Under the pieces are notes generated by a model. That model saw nothing but the letters and a program-made list of their open reading frames with translations. It did no database searches and had not been told where the DNA came from. Below, piece after piece: positions 9,733 to 22,510 of a DNA stretch of 64,000 nucleotides. Origin of the DNA: Cordia subcordata. Lineage: Eukaryota > Streptophyta > Magnoliopsida > Boraginales > Cordiaceae. Both the position numbers and the translations under genes were made by a program. The stretch spans positions 3,868,501 to 3,932,500 of the forward strand of contig JAPTOF010000005.1 of assembly GCA_028554755.1 (NCBI GenBank), read 5' to 3'. Numbering within the stretch: position 1 is the stretch's first letter; the number at the start of each line of letters is the position of its first letter.

Positions 9733-10860
9733 CTTTACTTATCCATCAGTTTGCAGGTGATAAGAAGTAGCAACCTTATAGGTGATCGAATATCTCCTCA
9801 ACAAGAACTCAAGTGTCATATGACGAAAATGCACAACCACCATAACTAATTAAAACCCTAGGGACTCCAAATCAAGAGAAAATGTTATCCTTAATAAACT
9901 TCACCACTACCCTATGGTCATTAGTGCGTGTAGGGATAGCCTCCACCCATTTGGACACATAGTCAATGGCCATTAAAATGTATTGGTATCCAAAGGAAGG
10001 TGGAAATGGACCCATGAAATCTATACCCTAAGCATCAAATGGCTCATATGGAAGAATAAGGGATAAAGACATCATATTTCTTCTAGAGATGGACCTAGAT
10101 TGTTGACATCTAACACACTTTTTGTAATACTTTTGGGCATCGCTAAAGAGAGTGCGCCAAAATAATCCACATCACAAGACCTTCATGGTGGTCTTCTTTC
10201 CACTAAAATGTCCTCCACACACCTAATCGTGACACATACTTAACACATTCTCAAACTCGTCCTCAAGCATACATCGGTGAATCACTTAATCTGTGTACAC
10301 CTTGAAAACATAAGGATTCTCCCAAAAGAAATGTCTCACTTGTGCTAGGAACCTATTTCTTTCTCTGTCTTCTCCTAATAGAAACGAAAACGCCCTGTGG
10401 CAAGATAATTGACAATGTGAGCAAACCACAGTGTGACGAGAGATGGCAAACAATTGCTCGTCAGGAAAAGAATCATGAAAAGGGAAAGGATCACTAGAAG
10501 ACTCACTCACAAGGCAAGAAAGATGATCAGCAACCAAATTCTCAGTACCTTTCTTGTCTTTAATTTCAACATCAAATTCTTGAAGAAGGAGCATCCACCT
10601 AATAGAGGGGCTTAGATTCTCTCTTAGCTAACAAATACCTCAACGCCACATGATCAGTGTAGACAATCACCTTGGACCTTGGAATGTACGACCTAAACCT
10701 GTTAAAGGAGAAAACAATGGCTAAAAGCTCTATTTTTGTGGTTGTGTAGAATTTTTGGGCCTCATTAAGAGTCTTACTACGATAATACACTACATGGGGC
10801 AACCTATCATCGCTTTGTCGTAAAACAGCTTATATCGCATAATCGGATGTATCACACATA
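9733..10860 (-). pseudogene. Gypsy integrase core and RNase H
   Basis: Continuation of the broken pol. RNase H is recognisable at 10520-10802: MPHVVYYRSKTLNEAQKFY, the YTDHVALRYLL motif with its catalytic Asp, then LLLQEFDVEIKDKKG and LVADHLS. Integrase N-terminal sequence (QVRHFFWENPYVFKV) follows, then core remnants to 9733. Multiple stops and shifts. Confidence 0.75.
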
Positions 10861-10986
10861 ACCTCAAATAAGAGACTATAATCAGTCGGTTAGATGATCA
10901 GGAAGGAGGACAATAAGGATTTAAGCCTATTAAAAGCTCTAACATACTCATCATCGAACTCAAACGGGACATCCTGTGCTAAACGC

Positions 10987-12100
10987 CTAGACAAGGGTCG
11001 TGTGGCTAAAATACTTGATAAACCTATGATAGAATCCTGTATGCCCTAAAAAAGATCTAACATCCTTAACACACTTAAGGATAGGCAACTTCTCAATCAA
11101 TTCTACCTTAGCCGGGTCAACTTGAATGCTCCTAGATAAAACTAAGTGACTCAAAACTATCCCCCGCTGCACTATAAAGTGGGACTTTTACCAACTTAAC
11201 ACTAGCCTCTTCTTCACCGAACGGTCTAAGATTAAAGAGAGGTGACTCACACATTCATCAAAACTATTGCAAGAGACTGAGAAATCATCCATGAATATGT
11301 CTAGGTGTTTCTTAATCACATAGCTAAATATGGCCATTGTACACCTTTAAAAAGTTGCTGGGGCATTACATAGACCAAAAGGTATCCTTCTATAAGCAAA
11401 AGTACTGTGGAGACAAGAAAATGTGGTCTTCTCCTGGTCCTCCGGAAACATAGGAATCTGATTGTACCCGAAATAGCCATCTAGAAAACAATAGTAGTTA
11501 TACCCAGCTACTCTAAGATCTGATATAGAAAAGGCAATAGGAAATGATCCTTCCTAGTTTTGGAGTTGAGCTTCCTATAGTCGATATAAACTCTCCAACC
11601 CGTGGGAGTGTGTGTAAAGATAAACTCTCCTTTCTTATTCTCTACAACCGTGGTCTTGGACTTCTTAAGGATTATTGAGTCGGGTTAACCAACTTACTAT
11701 ATGAGATTAGGTAGATAATGCCTACATCTAAGATCTTAATGATCTCTTTCTTAACTACCTCGCCATGTGTGGGTTTAACCTCCTCTGTATCTCGTTATAA
11801 GGAATGGCTCCATCCTGAAGATCAATACGGTGCATACATACCGAAGGACCTCTTAAGTCATCAATTTTCCACCTTATGGCCTTCTTATGTTTCCTAAGAA
11901 CCTTTGAGAGACGCTGCTCATGCTTACTAGAAAGACTAGGGCATAGGAAAGCATACTTCAAATGATCAGGAAGAGGTTTGAGCTTTAAGGATGAATTAGG
12001 CTCAACCAAGGGGGACTCAACCTTATCAACATCAACGGGGATAACACTAGAATCAACAGAAGAAGGAATAACCTCAAGTGACTTATCAATCAAAGAATAC
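10987..12100 (-). pseudogene. Gypsy reverse transcriptase and upstream linker
   Basis: The linker and RT N-terminus at 11755-12093 show LKPLPDHLKYAFL and CMHRIDLQDGAIP, typical of Athila/Tat pol. The catalytic motif appears as FMDDFSVS near 11275-11300, and VELIEKLPILKCVKDVRSFLG lies at 11030-11110. Several stops and indels inactivate it. Confidence 0.8.
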
Positions 12101-12690
12101 TCAACTATAGAGGTGGATGCTACATGTTTTTGCTTTAGGTCTCCAAATCAAAGCTAGTCAACAACTCTTCAAATTTCCTCAAATCCTCGCTATCAGTCAT
12201 AGTCCTTTCTACAAAGTCCTCAACACAAAAATCAATTACATCAGCTCTAAAGCACTTTTCTCCATCCTCTTCTCCTTGTACACTAGCCCTACTTACCGTC
12301 TTGGCAACCTTCATGATGGACCTCAGTTCACAAATTTCATCTCTAATAACCCCGACTTATAATGGATAATGGCATATACGGTAACAAGGAATGGGTGACC
12401 TAAGAGAACAGGGGTCGAATGTCTAAAGTCATGTCTCGAATCCATATCAAGCACCATGAAATCTACAAGGTACACAAACTCACCTACCTAAGCACATTCT
12501 CTACCACTCCCCTATGTCTTATCTCAAACCTATCAGCTAGCTGCAAGGCGACATGTATGAGACACAAGTCTCTTAAACCTAGCTACTAGTAGAATAAATA
12601 GGGAATGAGATTGACACTGGATCCTAAGTCTAGCAAGGCATGATCAATCTGGGTCTCACGAATCTTACAAGGGATAATCGAAACCAATGC
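12101..12690 (-). pseudogene. Gypsy protease and linker
   Basis: The frame near 12586-12690 contains QIDHALLDLGSSVNLIPY, the retropepsin-like active-site region with D-L-G-S in place of the usual D-S/T-G, as in other Athila-group elements. Homology to the second copy (25796-25890) stops at about 12690, where pararetroviral sequence of opposite sense begins. Confidence 0.7.
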
Positions 12691-12699
12691 CTTTGAAAT

Positions 12700-13190
12700 A
12701 AAAGTAAATTCTAATCTAACCTTTGAAAATAAGGAAGCATCAACTTCAAACTCAGAAAAAAAAAAACTTTTTGAATTTTTTCTCAAATAATCTACCAAAA
12801 ATGGAGAACAACTATAACATTGGTAATAAACAACCAAACAACTTTCGATTTTGTTGCTCTTGTTGATTTTGGAGCACATTTTGGATTGTTTACAAGAAGG
12901 ACTAATCTCTACCAAATATTTTGAAAAAACTACAAAAAGAGTAATAGCAGTAAATGGATCAAAGCTTCATATTAAATATAAATTAACAAACATTCATATT
13001 TGCAAAGACGAAATTTGTATTAAAACAAGCTTTTTACTCATAAAAAATCATGAAACTGAAGTTATTCTTGAAACCCTATTTCTTAACTCATTCCAACCTT
13101 TCTCAGTCTCCTCAAAAGGAATTGTCGCAAATATTCTTTCTCATGATGTTTTATTCAAATCCTCTTCGAGAGAAAAAAATTAAATCTTCT
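12700..13190 (+). pseudogene. Pararetrovirus lineage A aspartic protease
   Basis: Similar to the lineage B protease (57470-57840). The active-site region reads VALVDFGAH, so the catalytic D-S-G is now D-F-G, and a frameshift follows at about 12880. The rest (CLQEGLISTKYFEKT, then IKNHETEVILETLFLNSF) is open to the TAA at 13181-13183. In the virus this enzyme cuts the polyprotein; here it cannot be active. Confidence 0.75.
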
Positions 13191-14750
13191 CAAAGATATG
13201 GCAATTGAAAAGAAAATAATTTTAATTCAAAAGAAATTGCCCCAAATTAAATATCTTAGAGAAGAAATTGAAATTAAAAGAATTGAGAAACAACTATCAC
13301 AACCAGAACTTTAATAAAAAATTAAGCAATTTTAAGTAAAACGTGAAGCTGAAGTTTGTGCTTCAAATCCAATAGCATTTTGGCAAAGAAAAAAGTATGA
13401 AATTTCACTTCCATACACCAAAAACTTCTCTGAATCAATGATTCCTAGAAAATCCCAACCGATTCAAATGAGTGAAGATTTGTTGGAATAGTACAAAAAA
13501 GATATCCAAGATTTTCTTAACAAAGGGTTAATTAGACCAAGTAAAAGTAACTAGAGCTGCTCCGTCTTTTACGTTTACAAGGCAGCTGAAATTGAAATAG
13601 GAGCCCCTAGGATGGTTATCAATTACAAACCATTAAATAAAGCATTTCAATGGATAAGATATCCAATTCCCAACAAACAAGATCTTCTTAAGAGGCTTGT
13701 TCATGGTAAAATTTTTTCAAAATTCAATATGAAATCAGGATACTATCAAATTCAACTCAAAGAAGAAGATTGATATAAAACTGCATTTAATGTCACCTTT
13801 GGTCAATACGAATGTAATGTTATGCCATTTGGTCTAAAAATGCCCTTCTGAATTTCAAATAATCATGAAGGATATTCTCAATCCCTTCTTAAAATTTCTT
13901 ATTGTTTATATCGATGATGTTTTATTCTTCTTAATAAATATTGATCAACATTGGAAACATTTGCATACTTTCTTTAAAATAATCAAAGAAAACGGTCTTG
14001 TTGTTTCAGCACAAAAAATCAAATTATTCCAAACTAAAGTGAGATTTTTAGGACACAATATTACACAAGGCACAATCACCCCAATTAATAGAACTTTAGA
14101 ATTTGCGTAAAAAATTCTTAATACAATTAAAGATAAAAAATAATTGCAAAGGTTTCTAGGATGTCTTAATTATGTTTTTGAGTTTTGTAATGACCTTACA
14201 AAAGTTGCCAAATCACTTTACCAAAGACTCTAAAAAAACTTGCCAACCTGGATAAAAAAACACACCGAACTTGTCGAAATTCTCAAAGAAAAAGTCAAAA
14301 CTCTCCGATGCCTTGGACTTCCAGATCCAAAATCCCTCAAGATTATTGAAACCGACACCTCAGAGATCGGATATAGAGGAATACTCAAACAATCCATTCA
14401 TGTAAACCCCAAAAATGAACAACTTTCTCAATTTACTTTTGGTTTCTAGAATCAAACATAGCAGAAATATAGTACTATAAAAAAAGAGATTTTATCTACA
14501 ATATTATGTATTACAAAATTTCAAGATGATCTTGTAAATCAAATGTTTATTTTACGAATTGATTACAAAGTCGCAAAAGATGTTTTACAAAAGATGTAAA
14601 AAAATCTTGCTTGAAAACAAATTTTTGCAAGATAACAAGCTCGACATTCTATTTTTGACTTTGATATAGGATTCATCAAAGGAGAATCAAACTCACTATC
14701 AGATTTCCTTACAAGAGAACTTTGCAGGGAAAGAAGAATGAGTAACTTTG
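13191..14750 (+). pseudogene. Pararetrovirus lineage A reverse transcriptase-RNase H
   Basis: The RT palm is seen in order: GLIRPSKS near 13520, GAPRMVINYKPLNKAFQWIR near 13600-13660, IFSKFNMKSGYYQIQL near 13710-13760, and the catalytic YIDDV at about 13906-13920. RFLGHNITQGTI follows near 14045. RNase H follows, with TDTSEIGYRGIL near 14355 and IKGESNSLSDFLTREL near 14675-14720, a typical caulimovirid end. Stops occur at several points (for example near 13490, 13550, 13770) plus shifts near 13850 and 14110. The protein would copy pregenomic RNA into DNA; this copy is dead. Confidence 0.85.
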
Positions 14751-16090
14751 ACCTGAGAAAACCCCCAAATCCAAACACCATATATATTGCAAACACCAAA
14801 AAATCTTCTTCACCAACCACAAAAAATTCTTATACAATGACATCTTTTTCCTCATCTCAAACTCCAATTTCTCAAAATAGAATGTCTATTTTAGGAAAAA
14901 TTCCTCAAGTAACTCCCCCAAATTCTCCTCTTGAAACAACAAATTCATTTTCTCACCTCAAAACCTTTTCTCAAGTTGCATCAAAGCCATTAGTTCAGAA
15001 TTCTCAACAATAAACCAAGTCGCAAACCTCTCTAGCCTCTCACTAACAAATGTCAACCTCTTTTTCTACAAAAAGCCTATACATCCAAAAAACTCTTTAA
15101 AGAATTGCCTTTATTGAACATATTGTTCACCTCAAAGAACCCTAGAAAGTCCTCAAAGAACTTTATTTTCCCCATTTCTTTTCAAACCAAAACAATGAAA
15201 AAAACTCAAAATTTCTATGAGTTTATTCTTGTTGATACCGATTCAATTGAGATAATTTACAACAAAACAGGTGATTCAATCACCCATTCAAAAATTCAAA
15301 TTGAAAGAATTCTCTCACCCTCCGATTGGAAAATACCTCTCCAACAAGCAAAACCATTTTCTCAACCTTTCTTCCCTTAAAGCTTCAACTATTTAGGATT
15401 ACGTTGAAGCCTAGCACAAAGTTCTTCTCTTTCAAAATCAATCTCATCAACATTTTTGGTTTATTTTCTTTTGCAAACAATTTCAAATAGACAAAACCCC
15501 ATATTGGTTCAATGATTGATAGAAACTCTATAGAGGGACTACTAAGATCTTCCTTGATCTTATTTCTTCTTTTTACAAAGACTTTATTATTTCACTCAAA
15601 GCTCCAAACAAATAGGAGCACTACGATCCCCTCTGTCTTTTTTCATGTAGTTCAATATCTCATGAATTATTTCATGGGACCTCCAAATCTCAGTTGTCAA
15701 AGACTCAAATTCTCTACCATTTTTAAGTCGAAACTTTAGGATAAATGGTGGGACAGTTTCAATTGTTCAAAACTCAACAAACAGGTTCCTTCTAAATGGT
15801 TCCAAAATCACCTTGAAGCATAAGATCAAGGTTCAAAGGATCATTCTCAATTTCTTGCTCAAAAAGCTCAGCTTCAAAGTCAACTTGCATAAGCAACAAA
15901 CCAAAAGGAATACAAAAGGCTTCCCAAATAGTATCTTCAAGAATTTGGAGATGATGATGAAGAGCAAGACCCTCCGAATTCTGAAGGTTCGACTCAAGAC
16001 CTAAACCAAAACGAAGATGATTGTTTTGGTTTGGATACATCAGCTTTCAGTTTTTGAAGGACAACAATCCAAAAGTGCTACAATAAAGAT
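14751..16090 (+). pseudogene. Pararetrovirus lineage A downstream ORF region
   Basis: Ser/Thr/Pro-rich sequence up to 15010 is followed by FYEFILVDTDSIEIIYNK (15215-15265) and, after many breaks, the KWWDSFNCSK...DDCFGLDTSAF domain at about 15740-16056. The same C-terminal domain occurs at 5118-5470. Its position behind RNase H matches the extra ORF of petuvirus/florendovirus-like genomes, whose function is unknown. The sequence gives way to a gypsy LTR near 16108. Confidence 0.65.
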
Positions 16091-16107
16091 TCTTGCCTGC
16101 AAATCCA

Positions 16108-17426
16108 TCTGGATTTGAAGCCAAGGCTTAGGATCACCAAGGTCTACTAAACCTATTCGAACTCCTCTTAGCTGGATTTAAAGCTAAAGGGGACTCGATC
16201 TAGACTAGTCTTAAGTCATGCACCGTTGTTCTAAGGTTCACAATAGCAAGATTTTGACCTATACGCTCAATTCTACTTGTTCTTATTTATGGTATTGTGA
16301 ATATGTCGACCTATTCACTACCAAAACATCATCATGTTTGATTTACAGTATTATTAGCAATTGGGTGCCAACATATAAGTAAGATTGGAATTATATTTAC
16401 TATAGAGTATGCTTATACTCACATAGACATGAACAAAGTAAACCTACTTTATATAATCAATAAGTAAACACAGACATGCATATTAGATAGATTAGAGGTG
16501 TTCTATAGTAATCATCTAGGCATTTAGTCAAACATATAGACATGTATTGAGAAAAAGCCATTATCATGAAGAACAAAGTATTTATATATATAAGCCATGA
16601 AAATCCCATAACATAAAAGCGTTAAATCAACCCATTACATAAGCTAAGTCACCCTAATCTAACCTACTCAAACATAAATGAAAATAGGATGAAAAAGAGA
16701 TTATAAAACTTCCCTTCCATCTTAGTTGTCCTTGTACAAAATTAAGTAAAGAACCTCTCCAAATGTTGTTGAAACCCTCTAAATAAGCTTAGATCTAAAT
16801 GGGTGAGTATGTGAAAGTGTGTGTATAAGGTGGGTGAAGTAGGGTTTTATGTGCGAGGATTGGGTGTGAAGTATGTGCATTGATTCCTCCAAAATCTGAA
16901 AAATCGGGTCGTATTTATATTTTCTTCGGCACTGTAAGTCGACCTAGTAGGTTGATCGGCTCTTGGGGTATAGGTAATTGGCAAAACACTAGAGCTCTCA
17001 AAACTTGCCGGTCAATCTAGCGAATCAACTGGCAGATGAGAGTAGTCGACCGATAAATCATTGATGCTTTTTGGAGTGACCGGTTGACCTAGCCGGTTGA
17101 CTGGTCTTTGCTTTGGGTCGTCTGGCTTCATCTTTTCTCCTCTATTCTTTATCGTTTTGGCCTTCAATCTTCTCCCCACAACCTATACATCTTCCATCTT
17201 CATTACCTAAACTTCGTCCAAGCTCAGTATTGGCCCAAAACTCGCCTAAGACAATGAAACATGTATTTAGTGTAGTATTTATCTATCAAACTCAATTATG
17301 TACAATTATCTTCGGTTAAGCCCTATTCTACCAAATGTGCTGCACTAATGCCACTTCACAAGCATAAAACACCTAACAAACATATGCAATATACAATGCA
17401 AACACACAAAAAAATAAAGCACATTA
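16108..17426 (-). repeat. 3' LTR, truncated
   Basis: Aligns with 30570-31899 of the 5' LTR. About 550 bp of the LTR's 3' end are missing at the pararetrovirus junction. It keeps the palindromic GGTCGAC-type motifs (17035-17110), a TATA-like ATATAAATA near 16912-16920 on the minus strand, and one intact hairpin motif at 16168-16187. Confidence 0.8.
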
Positions 17427-18829
17427 ACACCCCCAAAATTTCTCCTTGCTTGTGTCCAAGCAAGCCCAAACCTAAGTTTATCTCAAAGTCGATACAAAGG
17501 GTTACCTAAGGGATTGACTCGCTATCAAGGTAAATCTAAAGTGCATAAATGGGTCATTCCTATTGGAGAGAGGTCCCCAAGTCTTTTTGGATCCTCCCTT
17601 TATTAATAAAAGGACTCGCACCTCATGGGAAATTTCCTAGAAGCCAAACCACTACAAGCTTAGGATTTCAACACGCACACGGGATGTTGATATTTTGTGC
17701 CCCCTCGACTAATGTGGCATCTCTAACATGCACAAAGGCTCAAAGACAAGAAGAGAAGAAATGTATAAACACAATGGCTCACAAAATGACTTAAAGAGCC
17801 TTATTCACATAACACAAAAGAACAAAGGAGATAACTTGTGTTAAGTTGACATTATGTCACTTGAGCACTTATTCATTGAAATTTTTTGTGCCTTTGGTTT
17901 TTCTCTTTTTTCTCATTTTTAAAAATTTTTCAATCTCTCATCTTTTTGCGTCTTTCTTGCCTTTTTTAACTTTTTTCTATTTTTCGCACTTTTGCATTGC
18001 ATAACAAAAAAGAAAAGAAATGCTCAGGCACATAAAAAAGAACCAATGAAGAAAGGGGCACTCATATCAATACCTATTTTTCAACACTTTTTCCTACCAA
18101 GCTATAAGGTGGCTACAAGGGGCATCCTTAAAGGTACTTACTCCCCACAACTTTCAAAGGCATCCCCTCCAAGACTTGGATCTCGCTCAATTCCATTCAT
18201 TCCCTGCAATGAAACTCATTTTTATCATCAATTAAGTCAATCACAACAGCCAATACATTAATCAACCAAGAGATAAACGACTATATATGCATAAAAAATC
18301 GAAAAATTTTCACCATTTTAAAGAAAATAATGCAATCTACTCTAATGAAGCACAAAAACAATAAGAACCAAACCCCCAAACCTGCAAACCTAAACTTTGC
18401 TTGTCCTTAAGCAAATGGAATAAAGCACAAAACAAGCAAATAATCACCACAAGGCAAGCAAGGATGATGGGGATGGGGTAGGTAGATGGGGAACAAGTGG
18501 AGAATGGAGAGATACAACCTTTTATTCTCTTTGAAGCTTTCCATGCCAATGATTAATTATTTAACTACTAACCCTATTACTCAACAACCCGCAAACACTC
18601 ACAAAAAACAAGGTTAGTAGCATTTGCCAAGCAAATTTGCATTGGCATATGCAAATAATAAGTAAAGGTATATCCTATAGGAAAAGGGATTAGGATTTAA
18701 CACTTTGTGTAGGTGGAAAGAAAAGAAAGGAAATGAAAGGAAAATGAAACAAGGAATGAAAATGACAAAATTTAACCTAGGTTGCCTCTTAGCAACACTG
18801 ACCACTACATCATCAGCCAAGCGATGACC
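17427..18829 (-). other. Polypurine tract and 3' non-coding internal region of gypsy element
   Basis: Directly inside the 3' LTR the minus strand reads AGAAATTTTGGGGGTGT, a good polypurine tract for plus-strand priming. The rest up to about 18829 has no convincing gene. Positions 18620-18770 match 7310-7460 of the other gypsy fragment. A minus frame at 18337-18549 has a hydrophobic run but nothing that identifies it as envelope-like. Confidence 0.6.
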
Positions 18830-19605
18830 AACTTATCTTCAAACTCCATAGATAGGGTCCTGAAGCATTAAAGTCTTCACATAAGCCATGCTTGGATCAT
18901 ATGCATACTTCAGGCGCTACCCATTCACCGTAAACTCTTGGCTATTCTTTAAGTCTTTAATCTTCATCTCTTCGGAAGGGTAGGCAACCAATACCTTATA
19001 TGAACCATCCCATCATGTCTTAAGCTTCCCTAGAAAGAGCTTTTAATGTGAATTAAACAACCAAGCTTTATCGAAGGGAGAGAATGATTTCTTAAGAATA
19101 TGTCGATCATGAATTCTCCTCATCTTATCCTTATAAAGTTAAGCATTCCTATATGCCTCGCATCTAAGCTCCTCTAATTCCATTATGTTAAGCTTCTTTT
19201 CCCACTTGCTTTTGCCAAATCAAAATTTAGGGCCTTGATTGCCTAATAAGCCCTATGCTCAAGCTCTACTAGCAAGTGACAAGCCATCCTATAAACTAAC
19301 CTCCATGGGGACATGCCAATGAGAGTCTTAAAAGTGGTATGGTATGCTCACAAAGCATCATTCAACCTAATAAACCAATCTCTTTTATTGGGCCTAACCA
19401 TTTTCTCTAAGATGGACCTGATCTCCCTATTATACACCTCTACTTGTCTACTAGTTTGCAGGTGATAAGGAGTAGAAACCTTATGGGTGATCGAGTATCT
19501 TCTCAACAAGGCCTCAAGTGTCCTATGGCGAAAGTGCAAACTACCATCGCTAATCAAGACCTTAGGGACTTCAAATCTAAAGAAAATGTTCTCCTTAATG
19601 AACTT
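18830..19605 (-). pseudogene. Gypsy integrase, C-terminal half
   Basis: The minus frame 19348-19605 carries VPKVLISDGSLHFRHRTLEALL, YSITHKVSTPYHLQTSRQVEVYNREI and RSILEKMV, the integrase catalytic-core signature. The core D of SDG and the E of QVEVYNRE are visible, although the usual G of QTSGQVE is R. Further left are remnants matching the integrase end seen at 7660-8098. Broken by indels and by the LTR at 19606-21472, which splits integrase in two. Confidence 0.8.
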
Positions 19606-21472
19606 TGATCGTTGTCTTTTGAGTCCAAGCTCCAAAGACCTGCAAGTGCACGGATCGGTGTAGTAAAGTGTATGCAAGTGTAGGGTTGATTCCACAAGAA
19701 GGCTATGTAGTGATGTGGATCTTATGTGTTTGTTTTAAAGTATGCGTAAAAGAAACCTAAACTATCTATTTTTGGGATTTTGGATGGTCGGGAGCTCTAG
19801 CTAAAACAAATTAAACTGAACTATGGGAATGGAAAAGTGAGGGACAAGCTAATCTAGAGGAACTAACAAATGGAAAGGTGTTAGGGTAACTTCAACCTAC
19901 GAATGGGTGATTCTATACCTAAATGCTATGGGATTAAAGAATGACAACTTACTTTAGTAATTGCTCTTAACTAGGTTGCTGAATTAGTGTCTTAATTTCC
20001 CTTTAGGACTCGATGTAGGTCCGTCCCTAAGCGGCGTCTCCTAGAGCTGCGGTGTGGTCCTTATGATCTAAGGCCTTAAGAGTGACCAATTAGCTTCCTA
20101 GGTGACTTAGAATGGACCTACCCTAGTACCTAAGCCATTAACTAGATTTAAAGCCAAGACCTAGTGTTGCTAAGGTCTACTAAACCTATCCTGAAACCTA
20201 TTGGCTGGATTTAAAGCCAAAGGAAACTCATCCTAGGCTAGTCCTAAATTACTTGCCGTCATTCTAAGATCACTTCAGCGGGATTTGACTTGCTAGTACA
20301 TTCATACGTATTCTTGGCCAAGATGTTCGTCAATAAAGAGATCTATTCAACTACCAAACATCGTCATGCTCAGATTACACCATTCAAAGTGATCAATAAC
20401 CTACATATATGCGTTATTGAAGTCATATTCACTACTACGCATGCAAATATACATATAGACATGAATATAAGCATTACCAACTTCATAGCATCCACATATG
20501 AACACATAGACATGATTATAGCATGGATTAGATATGTTTAATAATAAATAGACTTGAATTTATACACATGCTACTTATTTAGGCATTTAATCAAACACTT
20601 AGACATAAATGAGAAAATAACCATTTGAACAAGAAAATCAAACATGTATATATTCAGCCATTTAATCACATATCATAAGAGTATATAGCTAACCCATTAC
20701 ATAAGCAAAATCACCCTACACAAGTCTACTCAATCATAATAAGAGATAGAATGAAAGAGAGTTTATGAAGCTTCCTTTTCATCCTAGCTAATCTTGTACA
20801 AAGCTCTTGAGCAAACTTGAATCCAAATGTTTGAAACCCTCTAAATCCTCTTGCTTCAAGGTGACAAAATGTGTGAGAGAGTGTGTGTGATGTTGGTGAA
20901 GACTAGGGTTAAGTATGTTTGATGGGTGTGTTAAGATCCTTTCCAAGAATTTCCAAAGATTCCCCTCTTTTTAGTCTGAAAATCGGGCTTTTATATCAGC
21001 TTTTTACGAACTGTCGGTCAACTGGCTTCTCCTCTTAGCGTGACCAACTTTTTGGTGATGCTCTCTGGACTGGCCGGCCGACCTAGCCAGTCGACCGACT
21101 CTGGAGGGGTGGCCGTCCGGCTATTTTGAGCACCTCTGTGGGTCGACCGGCTCCTTCTTCTAGGTCGTTCGGTTGACTTCCTCCCTCTATTCTTTTGTCC
21201 TTCCAGTCTTTGATCTTCTCTTTTTGACCTGTTCATCTCTCATCTTCATCACCTATCATCGTTCAATCTCGATCTTAACCCAAAGTTCACCTAAATCATT
21301 GAAAACAAGCAATTAGTGTAGCAATTTGTCTTTTAAACTCAATATGTACCATTGTTTACACTTAAGCCTATTCTTATCAAAAGCACTACACTAATGCATC
21401 TTTATGAGCACTTAATACCTCTTAAACATAGGTAGATAACAATGCAAACACACACAAAAACACAACACATCA
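19606..21472 (-). mobile_element. Nested solo LTR with target duplication AACTT
   Basis: The 1867-bp LTR lies between AACTT at 19601-19605 and AACTT at 21473-21477. Ends in LTR sense are TGATGTGTTG and AACGATCA. It has the palindrome-rich stretch (21010-21175), TATA-like GATATAAAAG on the minus strand near 20989-20998, and hairpin motifs at 20138-20157 (one stem arm decayed) and 20201-20220. Confidence 0.85.
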
Positions 21473-21477
21473 AACTT

Positions 21478-22075
21478 CATCATTACCCTATGGTCATTAG
21501 TGCATGTGGGAATAGCCTCAACCTATTTGGACACATAATCTACGGTAACTGAAATGTATTGGTACCTAAAGGAAGGTGCAAACAGACTCATGAAATTGAT
21601 ACCCCAAACATCAAATAGCTCACATGGAAGAATATGTTATAATAGCATTATGTTTCTCCTAGAGATGGACCCAGATTGTTGACATCTAACATACTTTTTA
21701 CGATACTCTTGGGCATTCTTAAAGAGAGTGGGCCAAAAGAATCCACTTTGCAAAATCTTTACGGTAGTTTTCTTGCCGCTAAAGTGACCTCCACAACCCT
21801 CACCATAACACATGCTCAAAATGCTTTCAAACTGATTCTTAGGCATACACCGTTGAATCACTTGATCCGTACACACCTTAAAAAAATAAGGATCTTCCCA
21901 AAAGAAATGTCTTACTTGACCTAGAAACCTATCTCTCACTTTCTCTCTCTCTCTCTTCTCCCAGTGGGAAGGAAAACGCCTTGTGGGAAGATAATTGACG
22001 ATGGGAGCAAACCATGGTGTGTGATGGGAAACGGCAAACAATTGCTTGTCTGGAAAATAATTAAAAAAAGGGAAA
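21478..22075 (-). pseudogene. Gypsy integrase, zinc-binding N-terminal half
   Basis: Encodes QVRHFFWEDPYFFKVC, then MCYGEGCGGHFSGKKT, LQSGFFWPTLFKNAQEY and CQQSGSISRRN. This is the HHCC zinc-binding region and its linker to the catalytic core in Athila/Tat elements, with some ligands eroded. The open segment is 21637-22041. Confidence 0.8.
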
Positions 22076-22510
22076 GATCACTAGAAGACTCACTAACAAG
22101 ATAGGAAAGATGATTTGCAACCAAATTCTCACTACCGTTTTCATCTCGGATTTCAACATCAAACTCTTGAATAAGGAGCATCCACCTAATCAAGGGGGCT
22201 TAGACTCTTTCTTAGCTTACAAATGCCTCAATGCTGCATGATCGGTGTAGACAATCACCTTGTACCCTAGTATGTATAACCTCAACTTATCAAGGGAAAA
22301 GACAACTGTTAAAAGTTCCTTTTTTGTGGTGGTATAGTTCTTTTGAGCCTCGTCAAAGATCTTACTAGTGTCGTACACTACATGGGGCAAATTCTCTTGC
22401 CTTTGGCCTAAAATAGTTCCTTTTGCATAGTCAGATGCATCACACATAACCTCAAGGGAGAAACTGTAGTTAGGCGGCTGGATAATCGGGTAAAAGGACA
22501 ATAAGGATTT
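22076..22510 (-). pseudogene. Gypsy RNase H
   Basis: Contains VMCDASDYAKGTILGQRQ (first catalytic Asp), EAQKNYTTTKKELLTVVFSLDK (catalytic Glu) and VIVYTDHAALRHL (second Asp), then LIQEFDVEIRDENG and LVANHLS. It is the best-preserved domain of this element, but the frame is interrupted near 22200 between these blocks. Confidence 0.85.

Larger units (their letters stand above)
7325..12690 (-). mobile_element. Ty3/gypsy (Athila/Tat group) internal fragment
   Basis: Minus-strand piece of the same family as the large element at 16108-31899. It runs from protease (right) through reverse transcriptase, RNase H and integrase to the 3' internal region (left). It is cut on the left by a movement protein fragment and on the right by pararetroviral protease sequence, with no LTR of its own at either end. 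A foreign-orientation solo LTR sits inside integrase. All frames are broken. Confidence 0.8.

Noticed and set aside
15792..16040. Minus-strand frame of 82 codons
   Set aside because: It is the antisense shadow of the lineage A downstream ORF domain, which has a recognisable homologue on plus at 5118-5470.
18337..18549. Possible envelope-like ORF of the Athila element
   Set aside because: Only 70 codons with one hydrophobic run, no flanking similarity and no start context; better taken as non-coding.
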